This document shows, piece after piece, positions 16,818-25,823 of a DNA stretch of 64,000 nt (the stretch's first letter is position 1; each line of letters begins with the position of its first letter). Made by a program: the position numbers and the translations under genes. A model generated the notes under the pieces. That model was not told the origin of the DNA and did no database searches. It saw nothing but the letters and a program-made list of their open reading frames with translations. Source of the DNA: Rheinheimera faecalis (GTDB taxonomy: Bacteria > Pseudomonadota > Gammaproteobacteria > Enterobacterales > Alteromonadaceae); assembly GCF_021290965.1 (NCBI RefSeq), contig NZ_JAJOYT010000009.1, positions 1 through 64,000 of the forward strand. Direction: 5' to 3'.

Positions 16818-17311
16818 GGGTTAAACTCCGGCGCGCTGTAACCCAATGCGTGCCAATGCTGCGGCTGGCCATAAAAAGCACCGTACATCAGTTCACGCAA
16901 CCCGCTAAAGGCTTGTTGCAATAAAGAAAAGTAACTGTCGCGCCAGCTTAATAACAAATCCAGACGCTGTGATAGCGGCAAATCGGCCAGCTGCAACCAC
17001 TGACCTGTTAATGCCAGTCGGGCTAAATCCTGCTGCAGTAACTGAAACAATTGGTTTAACTGTTGCTGCTGGCTTTGAGGCAAATAGGCCAGAAACTCCA
17101 GCACAGCGTCACGGCTTTGTTGCAGTGATAACTGTTGTGCTGTGGCCTCTGCTGGCAAAGCCCCCATCAACACCGCTGGCAATAACGCATCCAGCACCAG
17201 AACAGCCGCATTGTCACTGCCTTGCAGACTTTGATACTGATATACTGCGTAGCCTGTGCTGGCAGCCAGGGTAAGAGCAAGCGAGCGGAAAATAAACTGG
17301 CGTCTGTTCAT
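16814..17311 (-). CDS. Tat-signal small subunit of the GMC dehydrogenase
   Basis: The N-terminus MNRRQFIFRSLALTLAAS is a twin-arginine signal (RRQFIF plus a hydrophobic stretch). The remaining 130 or so residues are Leu/Gln-rich helices ending in AFYGQPQHWHALGYSAP, the pattern of gluconate 2-dehydrogenase subunit 3-type proteins. Such subunits bind and co-export their GMC partner. The ATGA overlap with the downstream dehydrogenase gene supports a 1:1 complex. No cytochrome subunit gene follows, so the electron acceptor is not evident. Confidence 0.75.
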   Translation of the reverse strand: MNRRQFIFRSLALTLAASTGYAVYQYQSLQGSDNAAVLVLDALLPAVLMGALPAEATAQQLSLQQSRDAVLEFLAYLPQSQQQQLNQLFQLLQQDLARLALTGQWLQLADLPLSQRLDLLLSWRDSYFSLLQQAFSGLRELMYGAFYGQPQHWHALGYSAPEFNP

Positions 17312-17360
17312 TGTTATTGTGGTCCGGCCAGAAGAAAGTGACTTTGATTGTTAAGTAGGA

Positions 17361-18377
17361 TTGTTGATTTTGCAAGCCCCTGAAATTGTAAAACTTCCCC
17401 CGGTTTTTAAACCAGCATGGTGGCTGCGTAACTGCCATCTGCAAACCATAGTGGCTAAGTATCTGGCTCCACGTCGCGCTTTGGCGACAGACACAGAAAT
17501 GCTGGCATTACCCGATGGCGATCATATCCAGCTCAACTGGACAGAAAACCCGGAGCAGGCCGTAGCTAAACCTATTGTGGTGGTGTTGCATGGTCTGGAG
17601 GGCAATATCCATAGTCACTATGCAGCTGGTATGTTGCATGCCCTGCAGCGACAGGGTTTTATTGCAGTGCTGATGCATTTTCGCGGCTGCAACGGTGTCG
17701 CCAACAGGCTGCCCCGCGCTTACCATTCCGGTGATACCGCCGATCTGGCCTATTTGATAGCTCAGATTCAGCTACGTTATCCAGGCCGTGAGCTGGCTGC
17801 TGTTGGCTTTTCACTGGGCGGCAATGTGTTGGTGAAGTATTGCGGTGAACAAGGGGCACAATGTGTGTTAAAAGCTGCTGTGGCTGTATCAGCGCCTCTG
17901 GCTTTAGCGCCAAGCGCACAGCGTATTAATCAGGGCGGCAGCAAAGTGTATCAGCAGTACCTGTTGGGACGGCTCAAAGCTACGATGATGCGTAAACTGG
18001 ACCGACACAGAGATTTTCCTCTGCCTGTTAGCAAAGCTCAAATTCTGGCATTAAAAACCATCCGCGACTTCGACGACTTACTGACAGCGCCGCTGCATGG
18101 CTTTCAGAATGCCGATGACTATTACCAAAAATCCAGCGGCAAAGCTTATTTAAAGCAAGTGCGTGTGCCGCTGTTATTGGTGCATGCTAAAGATGATCCA
18201 TTTTTATCACCAGCAGTCTTACCTAAAGCTGATGAGGTCCCCCCTTATGTGCAGCTATTATTATCCCGCCATGGCGGTCATGTTGGTTTTGTTACAGGCA
18301 ACATGCCTTTTAAAGCGGAGTATTATCTGGAGCAACAGCTGCCCCCTTACCTTGCACAATTTTTAGGAAAATACTGA
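17361..18377 (+). CDS. yheT: alpha/beta hydrolase of the YheT family
   Basis: The 338-residue cytoplasmic protein has the oxyanion turn HGLEGN, then HFRGCNG, the nucleophile elbow GFSLGGN and a C-terminal HAKDDPF aspartate loop and GGHVGF histidine, giving a complete catalytic triad. The family is esterase-like with unclear natural substrates. The start is uncertain: TTG codons at 17361, 17364 and 17370 are all possible, and AGGA best fits 17370. yheU follows with a one-base overlap, as in E. coli. Confidence 0.88.
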   Translation: MLILQAPEIVKLPPVFKPAWWLRNCHLQTIVAKYLAPRRALATDTEMLALPDGDHIQLNWTENPEQAVAKPIVVVLHGLEGNIHSHYAAGMLHALQRQGFIAVLMHFRGCNGVANRLPRAYHSGDTADLAYLIAQIQLRYPGRELAAVGFSLGGNVLVKYCGEQGAQCVLKAAVAVSAPLALAPSAQRINQGGSKVYQQYLLGRLKATMMRKLDRHRDFPLPVSKAQILALKTIRDFDDLLTAPLHGFQNADDYYQKSSGKAYLKQVRVPLLLVHAKDDPFLSPAVLPKADEVPPYVQLLLSRHGGHVGFVTGNMPFKAEYYLEQQLPPYLAQFLGKY

Positions 18378-18634
18378 TGTTATTGATCCCATACCAAGAA
18401 TTATCCACAGACACGCTGGAAGGCCTGATCGAAGCTTTTGTATTACGTGAAGGTACTGAATATGGTGAGCAGGACATTAGCCTGAGCGATAAAGTGGCCC
18501 AGGTGAAAAGCCAGTTGCAAGCGGATCAGCTGGTGATTTTGTATTCAGAGTTGCACGAGAGTGTGGACATCATCACCAAACAGCAGTGGCGACAACTGGT
18601 TAAACAAGGCGAGATTGAGAGCGATTCCTTCTGA
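18377..18634 (+). CDS. yheU: YheU family protein
   Basis: The 85-residue acidic protein starts with the family's LIPYQELSTDTLEGLIEAFVLREGTEYG block and contains DKVAQVKSQLQ and VILYSELHESVDI. Function is unknown. Its ATG overlaps the yheT stop (TGATG), a typical coupled pair. It is convergent with cysQ, two bases away. Confidence 0.9.
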   Translation: MLLIPYQELSTDTLEGLIEAFVLREGTEYGEQDISLSDKVAQVKSQLQADQLVILYSELHESVDIITKQQWRQLVKQGEIESDSF

Positions 18635-18636
18635 AA

Positions 18637-19464
18637 TCAGCCTAAAGTTCTGGTCGCGCTATGGGCCCGGATCAGTTCAGTCCATGGCACTTCAGAGCGG
18701 CCTATCACCATAAAGTCGGGGTTCGACAGAGTTTCACGCTGGTTATAACTTAAAGGTGCAAACTGACTATCGAGAATTTTACCACCGGCTTCTTCAACTA
18801 TTACATGCACAGCAGCTGTATCCCATTCGCCCGTCGGGCCTAAACGCAGGTAACAATCTGCGCCACCTTCAGCCACTAAACAGCTTTTTAAAGAGCAACT
18901 GCCAAGCGCTATAAATTCTGAGCAGGCAGGCGTATTTAACAGCTGATGGATATGCTCTATCGGCTGGCGACGACTGACCGCAATTTTGAGAACATCACCG
19001 GATTGATGCTGATTAACCCGAATGCGATTGATCAAATGCTGTTGCTGTTTAAAAGCACCATTGCCGCGGGTAGCGTAATACCAGATTTGTTCTTTGGGCC
19101 AATAAATCACCCCCAATACAGGCCAGCCATGTTCAACCAGCGCTATGCTGACGGCAAAATCGCCGCTGCGGGCAATAAACTCCTGAGTGCCGTCCATAGG
19201 ATCGATCAGCCAGTAGCGGGGCCAATCCTGACGCTGGCGTAGCGGCAATAAATGCATTTCTTCAGAAACCACAGGAATATCAGGAGTTAGTTCGGTTAAG
19301 GCATGCAGGATCAGAGCATTGGCAGCCAAATCAGCACTGGTGACAGGGCTTTCATCCGCTTTATGTTTGGCTTCATAGTCGCCACTCTGGTAAATAGACC
19401 ATAAGGTATCACCAGCGGCACGAGCTGCGTCTTTGACAGGTTCTAATAACCTACTTAAAAACAT
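18637..19464 (-). CDS. cysQ: 3'(2'),5'-bisphosphate nucleotidase
   Basis: CysQ dephosphorylates PAP, the toxic by-product of sulfate assimilation, to AMP. The 275-residue protein belongs to the Mg-dependent, lithium-sensitive inositol monophosphatase fold: VVSEE, then DPMDGTQEF, and near the C-terminus GPTGEWDTAAVHVIVEEAGG, with the metal-binding acids in place. The start overlaps the end of nudE by 14 bases; in E. coli cysQ and nudE are not adjacent. Confidence 0.93.
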   Translation of the reverse strand: MFLSRLLEPVKDAARAAGDTLWSIYQSGDYEAKHKADESPVTSADLAANALILHALTELTPDIPVVSEEMHLLPLRQRQDWPRYWLIDPMDGTQEFIARSGDFAVSIALVEHGWPVLGVIYWPKEQIWYYATRGNGAFKQQQHLINRIRVNQHQSGDVLKIAVSRRQPIEHIHQLLNTPACSEFIALGSCSLKSCLVAEGGADCYLRLGPTGEWDTAAVHVIVEEAGGKILDSQFAPLSYNQRETLSNPDFMVIGRSEVPWTELIRAHSATRTLG

Positions 19465-20029
19465 CCTGATGCTTGTCCAGATAATCTCGGGCTAAGAACA
19501 AGGCCGCTACACTGCGAGCCTCAGTGAAATCGCTCTGATCTAACAACTCAAGCTGCTGTTGCCACTGCCATGGCACCAGTTCCAAAGGTTCGGGTTCGTC
19601 ACCTGGCAAACTGGAGGCTGTTAAATCCAAAGCTAATACAATATGCATTGTAGCACTAAAGTATCCCGGAGCTAAGGCCACGGTTTTTAAAGGAATTAAA
19701 CGTCCGGCTTTAAAACCTATTTCTTCCTGAAGTTCGCGGTTAGCGGCTTCAGCTACAGTTTCACCGGGATCGATCAGACCTTTAGGGAAACCCAGCTGAT
19801 AATCATGAGTACCAGCACAGTATTCCCGTATTAAGTAAAAACTGCCAGGTTCAGGACAAGCCACTACCATCACTGCACCACGGCTACCGCCTTTCATCCG
19901 CTCGTAGGTGCGTTTTTCACCGTTGCTGAATTGCAGATCCAGCTGTTCAATTTTAAACAGCCGACTTTCAGCAACCAGTTTTTGATCTAAAATTTGCGGT
20001 TTTTCTTTGTCGCCGTCGCGCTGCGCCAT
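19451..20029 (-). CDS. nudE: ADP compounds hydrolase (Nudix)
   Basis: NudE cleaves ADP-ribose, NADH, Ap3A and related nucleotides. The Nudix box GLIDPGETVAEAANRELQEE is complete. I choose the ATG at 20029 (192 residues, GAGG upstream), nearer the 186 of E. coli than the 201 from a start at 20056. It is divergent from yrfG, as in the E. coli nudE-yrfF-yrfG region. The yrfF/igaA gene is absent here. Confidence 0.92.
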   Translation of the reverse strand: MAQRDGDKEKPQILDQKLVAESRLFKIEQLDLQFSNGEKRTYERMKGGSRGAVMVVACPEPGSFYLIREYCAGTHDYQLGFPKGLIDPGETVAEAANRELQEEIGFKAGRLIPLKTVALAPGYFSATMHIVLALDLTASSLPGDEPEPLELVPWQWQQQLELLDQSDFTEARSVAALFLARDYLDKHQDVFK

Positions 20030-20090
20030 AAAACTGCCTCTGCTACAATGGGCCATCGCCTTACTATAAATGGATTAGCTGGAAAAACCT

Positions 20091-20780
20091 ATGCTGGACT
20101 GGAGACAAATTGATACCGTTTTGCTGGATATGGACGGTACTCTGCTGGATTTACACTTTGATAACTACTTCTGGCTGGAGCATTTACCAAAACGCTGGGC
20201 AGAGCTTAGTGGCATCAGTGTGAGCGAAGCAAAACAACAGCTCGAAGCTGAATACCATGAACTCAATGGCAAAATTGAGTGGTATTGCCTGGACTACTGG
20301 ACCAAACGACTGTCTTTGCCTATCACAGAGCTGAAACGTGAAGTGATGGATAAAATTCAGATGCGCGCTGATACCCCAGCCTTTTTAACAGCATTAAAAA
20401 ACTCTGGCCGTAAAGTGATTTTGGTGACCAATGCTCACCCGGATTCGTTATCGTTAAAAATCGAACGCACTACTCTTGCCAGTTATATTGATACCCTGGT
20501 GTCGACTCATGAATTTGGCGTAACTAAAGAACAACAGGAGTTATGGCAGCAGTTGCAACAACGTTTTGGCTTTGACCCGAAGCGCACTTTGTTTGTCGAC
20601 GACAGCCTGCCGATTTTGCAGTCCGCTCAACGTTTTGGCATAGGTCATTTATTGGCAGTGGCCAATCCTGACAGCCAGAAACCCAGCAGAGCTATCACTG
20701 AGTTTCCGGCTATAGAAGATTATTCGGTGTTACTGGCGGATATTCACGGTTCAGCTAGCGGCTCTGTAATTTCAGAGTAA
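20091..20780 (+). CDS. yrfG: HAD-family GMP/IMP nucleotidase
   Basis: The 229-residue phosphatase has HAD motif I DMDGTLLDL (with both catalytic aspartates), motif II LVTNAH, the conserved lysine region EFGVTKEQ and motif IV FVDDS. The E. coli homologue dephosphorylates GMP and IMP. Its 3' end overlaps the convergent gspN by 26 bases. In E. coli hslR and hslO follow yrfG directly; here the whole gsp operon intervenes. Confidence 0.92.
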   Translation: MLDWRQIDTVLLDMDGTLLDLHFDNYFWLEHLPKRWAELSGISVSEAKQQLEAEYHELNGKIEWYCLDYWTKRLSLPITELKREVMDKIQMRADTPAFLTALKNSGRKVILVTNAHPDSLSLKIERTTLASYIDTLVSTHEFGVTKEQQELWQQLQQRFGFDPKRTLFVDDSLPILQSAQRFGIGHLLAVANPDSQKPSRAITEFPAIEDYSVLLADIHGSASGSVISE

Positions 20781-21513
20781 AACGCCCCTCTGCGTCCGGC
20801 TGGCCAACAAACTGCATCGCCTGATGCACTTCTTTTGGCAAGCTGGCGTCTGGTTTCATAGTGCCATTGAGCTGATACTTACCTTGTTCACCGATCAGCG
20901 CCGTCACATTCAGCGCCAACGGATTGCCAGGTTCTGTCACCAGTTGCAGCTGACCCTGTTCACAACTTAAGTTCGCATCTATGGCTTTTAAATCAATCCA
21001 GCCTGAAGGCGCCTGAAACTTGGCGTCCAGCCAGCTGGCTTTACCTGCCAATTGCTCACACCAGGGTTGTCCCATAGTGAAATTCTGAATATTCAGCAGC
21101 ATAGTGCCACTGGCTGCCACCTGAAACGGCAAACGGAGTTTCAGTAAAGGTATTATAGGTTCTACTGGCAAACGTAGCTGGCTGGTCTCCAGCTCTAATC
21201 CGGAGAAACCATAAGCCAGTTGAGCTTTGGCGTAAGGCAAAGTGGTTTGGCGAATTTGGCCAATATCCAGCGATAATGCCAATTTTCCGGTGAATAAAGC
21301 CCATGGCTTGAATTGCCAATTCACCTGCTGCAATACATAACCATTGAGTGATACTGCCTGCACCTGACCTTGCCATAAAGTGCCGCTGACAGGCCCTAAC
21401 TGAACCTGTGGTGGTAAAGTCACCAGCTTTAACCACCAGGCCGCTGGTGCCAACACAAGTAAAAACAGCAGATACAGACCAATAGCGGCCGGGATTATTT
21501 TTTTATAATTCAT
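20755..21513 (-). CDS. gspN: type II secretion system protein N
   Basis: GspN is the last and least conserved gene of the operon. The 252-residue protein has one N-terminal membrane span (about 7-27) and a beta-rich periplasmic domain with the family's LGPVSGTLWQGQ motif near residue 41. Its role is accessory; several T2SSs lack it. It ends convergently with yrfG, and its ATG abuts the gspM stop. Confidence 0.88.
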   Translation of the reverse strand: MNYKKIIPAAIGLYLLFLLVLAPAAWWLKLVTLPPQVQLGPVSGTLWQGQVQAVSLNGYVLQQVNWQFKPWALFTGKLALSLDIGQIRQTTLPYAKAQLAYGFSGLELETSQLRLPVEPIIPLLKLRLPFQVAASGTMLLNIQNFTMGQPWCEQLAGKASWLDAKFQAPSGWIDLKAIDANLSCEQGQLQLVTEPGNPLALNVTALIGEQGKYQLNGTMKPDASLPKEVHQAMQFVGQPDAEGRFTLKLQSR

Positions 21514-21978
21514 TTACGACTCAACCAATAAACGACGGACACGCACCATACCTGGCGCATCGGCAACAGCTAAATCCAGCTGCACTATGCTGACATTATG
21601 CTGATACTGTAATTCATGCAGCCAGGCCAGTAATTGATCAAAACTAATATCGTTCAGCATCACCTGCATCTGATCATTTTGTGGTTGCATCCGGCTGACC
21701 TGAATTTTATGGGTGCGGGCGCTGGAGCTAATCAGATCTGTCAGGCTGCCTTGTACTTTGGTCTGAGTGGAGACCACTGGATAACTGCGCACTTGCACCA
21801 GTTGTTGACTCACCTGCTGCAGTTGCTGCTGCTGAGTCTGATAACTCAAATGCAACGGAGCCCATAACAGCCAATAAAAAGCCGCTATGGCTAAAGTAAC
21901 ACCAGCGCCCAACACCAGCTGTTGTTCACGTTTTTGCAGCGACTGCCACCAGCTTTGTAGTTGTTTCATTTGGCTCAT
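21514..21978 (-). CDS. gspM: type II secretion system protein M
   Basis: GspM is an inner-membrane platform protein that partners GspL. The 154-residue product opens with the typical WWQSLQKREQQLVLG block, then one span (about 25-45) and a periplasmic ferredoxin-like domain. GGAGG lies upstream of the ATG at 21978. The 70-bp gap to gspL holds a 25-codon reading frame that overlaps both neighbours. Confidence 0.92.
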   Translation of the reverse strand: MSQMKQLQSWWQSLQKREQQLVLGAGVTLAIAAFYWLLWAPLHLSYQTQQQQLQQVSQQLVQVRSYPVVSTQTKVQGSLTDLISSSARTHKIQVSRMQPQNDQMQVMLNDISFDQLLAWLHELQYQHNVSIVQLDLAVADAPGMVRVRRLLVES

Positions 21979-22052
21979 AAGCTACCTCCATGTACCGCAT
22001 CCTGACTGGCAGCCTTCAGCTGTGAAAATTGTCTGTCCTGCCAATGGTTCAT
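21975..22052 (-). CDS. 25-codon open frame between gspL and gspM
   Basis: The ATG overlaps the gspL stop (ATGA) and the TGA stop overlaps the gspM ATG (ATGA), so ribosomes could pass from gspL through this frame to gspM. The peptide starts MNHWQDRQFSQLKAA and ends GGSL; its last codons encode the gspM ribosome binding site. No family is recognisable. It may act only as a coupling device. Confidence 0.35.
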   Translation of the reverse strand: MNHWQDRQFSQLKAASQDAVHGGSL

Positions 22053-23242
22053 GCTTTCACCTTCATGGCTACAGTACCTTGTACTTTGCCACCTTCGTTA
22101 CTTAAAGCGCCTTGTTTCACTTCGAAGCCTTTTTGCTCCAGCCTGGTTTTTAAGTTGTCAAAGCGCTGGAAACTGTCGGCTTCAGCCTGAAACCGCAGCT
22201 CGCTGGTTTTCTGGTCATACTTTAAGTTATCTAAACGCACATTAGTTGTTGCAGCCAGCTCCTGCTGTAAATCATTCAGCAAGCTAAACAAACTGGCATC
22301 CTGAGCTGTGCCTGCGCCTTGTAATTTACGCGCCAACTGACGGGAAATATCACGGGTAGATTCTGCCGGGAACCGGCTTTTATACAAAGTCACCAGTTCC
22401 GCCCTTTGTTGCTGCAGCTGTTGTCCTTGTTGCCATACCCCAAAGGCTAAAGTGATCAGATATAAAGCCAGGCAAGCCGTACCCAAGGCGATCGAGCTTT
22501 GCCATACAGACCAGATTTTGTTCTGAGCTTTTTTAGGGGCGTACTGGCCCTGTAATAAACTAAAACGTTGTTCCGGCAGTTGCTGCGCCAACAACGCCAG
22601 AGGTAGTTCAGGCTCTGCCGCCTGCACGTTTTGCAGTATTTCTGTGGGCCAGGGACTGTAGCTATGGATCAATTCGATATTCGCCAGGCTTAAAAAGTCC
22701 GCCCACCAACCAGGTTCAATACTGGACGCCTGCCATTGGCCCTGACGTAATAACCATTGCCCAGCCAGTTCTATGGCCGAAGCGCCATCCTGATGTAAAG
22801 GCAATAACAAAGCATCAGGCAACAGCTGTGTTGGCTGGAAACCTGCAACTACTAATGACCCAACCCACTGCTCCAACTGGACCTTTTTACACAAAGCCAC
22901 TTGCTGCCAATATTCTTTACCACGCTGCTGGCATTGGCCTAAAGCCAGATACAGCTGCTCTATATCTTCGGCATGCTCTTCTTCAAGCATATAAGGCAAG
23001 GCCTGAATAATTTGCCGGTTTGGTTTAGACGGCAATAATACTTCACTTAGCACCACATCAGCCGCTGGCACTAAAGCCACAACAGGACGGCGACCTAAAC
23101 GCTCGGACAACGCAGACAACTCATCGGCAGATGCCAGTTGACCTGAAGCGATAATCTCTTGATTGACGGCGGACCAAACCAACCAACTGATTGGCTGCTG
23201 TGGCTGACTGCCCAGTCTTATTATTAATTGTTCGTTCACCAC
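22049..23242 (-). CDS. gspL: type II secretion system protein L
   Basis: GspL links the cytoplasmic ATPase GspE to the membrane platform. The 397-residue protein has an actin-like cytoplasmic domain (about 1-245), one membrane span around 250-272 and a periplasmic ferredoxin-like domain. Many Q and W residues and a variable middle are normal for the family. It overlaps gspK by seven bases at its start. Confidence 0.92.
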   Translation of the reverse strand: MVNEQLIIRLGSQPQQPISWLVWSAVNQEIIASGQLASADELSALSERLGRRPVVALVPAADVVLSEVLLPSKPNRQIIQALPYMLEEEHAEDIEQLYLALGQCQQRGKEYWQQVALCKKVQLEQWVGSLVVAGFQPTQLLPDALLLPLHQDGASAIELAGQWLLRQGQWQASSIEPGWWADFLSLANIELIHSYSPWPTEILQNVQAAEPELPLALLAQQLPEQRFSLLQGQYAPKKAQNKIWSVWQSSIALGTACLALYLITLAFGVWQQGQQLQQQRAELVTLYKSRFPAESTRDISRQLARKLQGAGTAQDASLFSLLNDLQQELAATTNVRLDNLKYDQKTSELRFQAEADSFQRFDNLKTRLEQKGFEVKQGALSNEGGKVQGTVAMKVKA

Positions 23243-24216
23243 TGGCCTCCAAACCGCCGCGCTATCACTTTTACTTTTTGTTGCTCGTCAATCACCAGTA
23301 CAGACGCCAGATTAAAAACGGTGTCCATATAAGTGACTGTGGTTTCGAGCAAAAAATAATTCGAATTTATTGCCATCATGGCTTTGACCTCGTCCGTGAC
23401 GCTGATACTTGCCAATTGTGGGCTGGCCCAGACTTCATCCAGAGTGGCAAAACCTTCTTCTGGTCTGCTGCCTATTAAATCTGAGGCTGCGCCTTCATCT
23501 AATTCAGGAATATAAGCCGACAATAAGGCTGCATTTTCCGCTGTGATCGTATTGATATTCAGTTTACTGGTACTGACTTTAGGGATCACACAAACCCAGG
23601 GTCTGACCAACTCGTAATCTGCAGGAGTTAAATCCAGCATCACCCGTAATTCGGAGGTTGAACCCATCAAACTATTGGCCGTATAAAACGGCATCTGCAA
23701 ACCAGCATAGTCGTCTTGCTCGGCGCCACCGGCAGTTTGCAACAAACTATCAGCATCCAGCCAGTCGCTGACACGGGCTGTTAAATACTCAGCTGGCATC
23801 GACAAATCTGTCGCCTTTAGCTCCAGCAAACGCTGGAAAGCTTTTTGGCTGGCCGTTTGACCAGCTCCAACCTGCTGTTGATCGGCAGGTCGCTGTAAAT
23901 TATTTAAGTTAAAGCAGCTTTGTAAATCAATCAGCTTGCCGGTAATAGTACCGCTGTCGACCGGAAAAGTAGCGCCTAACTGCGCCCAGTCCTGTGACAA
24001 ATTTACCGTTTCTTTGCCAGCCACAGTGCTTTTCAGTAGCTGAATACTGGCCTGTTCAGCTGCTATGCCATACCAGTAGGCTTGTTGTTGTTGCTGTAAA
24101 TTCAGCTGTCGTTGCAATTGTAACTGCAAACGGCCACTCATCCCCACAGCGATAACAACCACCAAAGCGACAATCATCATGACGACCACTAATGCCACAC
24201 CTGCTTGTCGGCGCAT
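23236..24216 (-). CDS. gspK: type II secretion minor pseudopilin K
   Basis: GspK caps the pseudopilus tip. The 326-residue precursor has a short leader MRRQAG followed by a hydrophobic helix; as usual in GspK, the mature chain lacks the Glu5 found in other pilins. The large alpha domain includes YLTARVSDWLDAD and a helix-hairpin-helix-like stretch near NINTITAENAALL. It shares one base with gspJ. Confidence 0.94.
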   Translation of the reverse strand: MRRQAGVALVVVMMIVALVVVIAVGMSGRLQLQLQRQLNLQQQQQAYWYGIAAEQASIQLLKSTVAGKETVNLSQDWAQLGATFPVDSGTITGKLIDLQSCFNLNNLQRPADQQQVGAGQTASQKAFQRLLELKATDLSMPAEYLTARVSDWLDADSLLQTAGGAEQDDYAGLQMPFYTANSLMGSTSELRVMLDLTPADYELVRPWVCVIPKVSTSKLNINTITAENAALLSAYIPELDEGAASDLIGSRPEEGFATLDEVWASPQLASISVTDEVKAMMAINSNYFLLETTVTYMDTVFNLASVLVIDEQQKVKVIARRFGGQW

Positions 24217-24827
24217 CAGGTTAATCCGTTCATTAAGGTGTAAAAACGCTGCATTTCACCTAGCTGTTCATGTGTGATAGTTAACCGGATAGCTTTGGGC
24301 AACTTCTCGTCATTCCAGGTTTCCAGCCACTCTTCGTCTTTTAAAAATTCCACTTTAAAACCTGTGACCTTATCCAGCAAAGGCTGCACTTTAGGTTCGC
24401 TGCCTGTCACAGCATCCGGAAATAAACTAAAGAGTCGCTCAATTTTACCTTCACGAAAACGATAACCCACAGCCTGAATTTCGCTACGCGGCAATACCAT
24501 ACCCGGGTTACGCCAACCGCTGTGCACAAAAGCAAAACCACCCTCTTCACTCTCCAGCATCAGCTTGTCGCCAAGCAAAGGGGATTTGAGCGGATCTTCA
24601 CCTTCTACCCGAATTTGACGTGCACTGATTTGTGCCAGATCACGTTCTAAAATCAGGAAAAATCTTTGTATTTGCGCCAAACGCTCTGCAGCCTTTTGGG
24701 AAGCAGCGTCAGACTCTGTCACACTGGACAATACGCTGGCCGATGCCAAACCGACTAAGGCGAAAATGGCCATCGCCAGCAACATTTCAATAAAAGTAAA
24801 ACCACGACCCGCCTTAACGTTCGGCAT
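24216..24827 (-). CDS. gspJ: type II secretion minor pseudopilin J
   Basis: This minor pseudopilin forms the tip complex with GspI and GspK. The prepilin cleavage site is GRG|FTFIEMLLAMAIFA, with Glu at mature position 5. The length of 203 residues is typical. Its ATG lies inside the 3' end of gspI (14-base overlap). Confidence 0.94.
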   Translation of the reverse strand: MPNVKAGRGFTFIEMLLAMAIFALVGLASASVLSSVTESDAASQKAAERLAQIQRFFLILERDLAQISARQIRVEGEDPLKSPLLGDKLMLESEEGGFAFVHSGWRNPGMVLPRSEIQAVGYRFREGKIERLFSLFPDAVTGSEPKVQPLLDKVTGFKVEFLKDEEWLETWNDEKLPKAIRLTITHEQLGEMQRFYTLMNGLT

Positions 24828-25185
24828 CTGGCTTACCTACAAAAGTTTGTAACTGATACACCACTTTTTCCGGGTTATCAGCCAGACTGACTTTCACTAC
24901 CACAGCACTGAAATTCGCATCTGCAGTTTTTTGGATTTCCTGTTGCCATAACCAGTTGCGGTTAGCAAATTCCACAGTTTTTTGTTCGCTTTTTAATGGC
25001 CAGGTTTTTTCCAGAAAAACAGCATTCAACTGATTTTCTGCGACATAAGATGCAAAGGTCAGGTTTTCCAGATGAGAAATAGAGTTCATATGCTCAGAAG
25101 CCGTTTTCATCACAGCAGCACCAGCAGTGGCAAATACAGCCATAGCAATCAGCAACTCAATCAGGGTAAAACCTTTGCTTTTCAT
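24814..25185 (-). CDS. gspI: type II secretion minor pseudopilin I
   Basis: The 123-residue precursor has the prepilin leader MKSKG|FTLIELLIAMAVFA with Glu5. It is the nucleus of the pseudopilus tip with GspJ and GspK. It overlaps gspH by four bases. Confidence 0.94.
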   Translation of the reverse strand: MKSKGFTLIELLIAMAVFATAGAAVMKTASEHMNSISHLENLTFASYVAENQLNAVFLEKTWPLKSEQKTVEFANRNWLWQQEIQKTADANFSAVVVKVSLADNPEKVVYQLQTFVGKPDAER

Positions 25186-25820
25186 GGTCTGTCGTTTTCC
25201 ACTTCAGATTTAGTCAGCGGAATACTGTATTCGCCTTTGAGCACCTGATACCAAAAAGGACGCTCAGTTTCATCCGCCAACACCAACTGAAAAGGACTAA
25301 TGTCGCCGGACGATAAAATATAGATATTGGGCAACAAAGGTTTCTCGCGGCTTTTTGCCGGACCTTTGGTTTTCCCGTCTTTACCTGCTTTTTTCTCTTC
25401 TTCTTCGGCCGCTTCTTCTTGCTGTTCGAGCAATTCTTCCTGCAGTTTGCGGAACTCTTCCTGACCTAAAATACTATCCTCTGCCCAGCTTAAGCCTTCC
25501 AGCTCTAGCTCAGCCTTCACTGTTTCAGGCCAGGGATGAAACTGCATAAACTTAGGTTCACCTACTTCCAGCCATTTCTGTCCATCGTGCACCAAAAACT
25601 GATAGCCTTTGTCGTTCAGGACTAAGCCAAAATCCTGCTGCTTTAAAATGGCAGTTTCAGAGATCACCTGCACCAGTTGCTGTAACCGGTCGGTTTCTTT
25701 CTGAATACGCGCAGTTCTGGATTCACTGACAAAATTCACCACCACGTAGGATGCCATCAAGCCAAGCAATAGCATCACTAACATGATTTCCAGCAATGTA
25801 AAACCGCGGTGGTGTTTCAT
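25182..25820 (-). CDS. gspH: type II secretion minor pseudopilin H, with a charged insert
   Basis: The prepilin start MKHHRG|FTLLEIMLVMLLLG is clear. At 212 residues the protein is longer than many GspH proteins because residues about 118-160 form a very acidic, then lysine-rich, low-complexity insert (runs of E and Q, then KDGKTKGPAKSR) between the strands of the globular domain. The fold resumes at NIYILSSGDISPFQLVL. The insert should be a surface-exposed linker. Confidence 0.92.
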   Translation of the reverse strand: MKHHRGFTLLEIMLVMLLLGLMASYVVVNFVSESRTARIQKETDRLQQLVQVISETAILKQQDFGLVLNDKGYQFLVHDGQKWLEVGEPKFMQFHPWPETVKAELELEGLSWAEDSILGQEEFRKLQEELLEQQEEAAEEEEKKAGKDGKTKGPAKSREKPLLPNIYILSSGDISPFQLVLADETERPFWYQVLKGEYSIPLTKSEVENDRP

Positions 25821-25823
25821 GCT

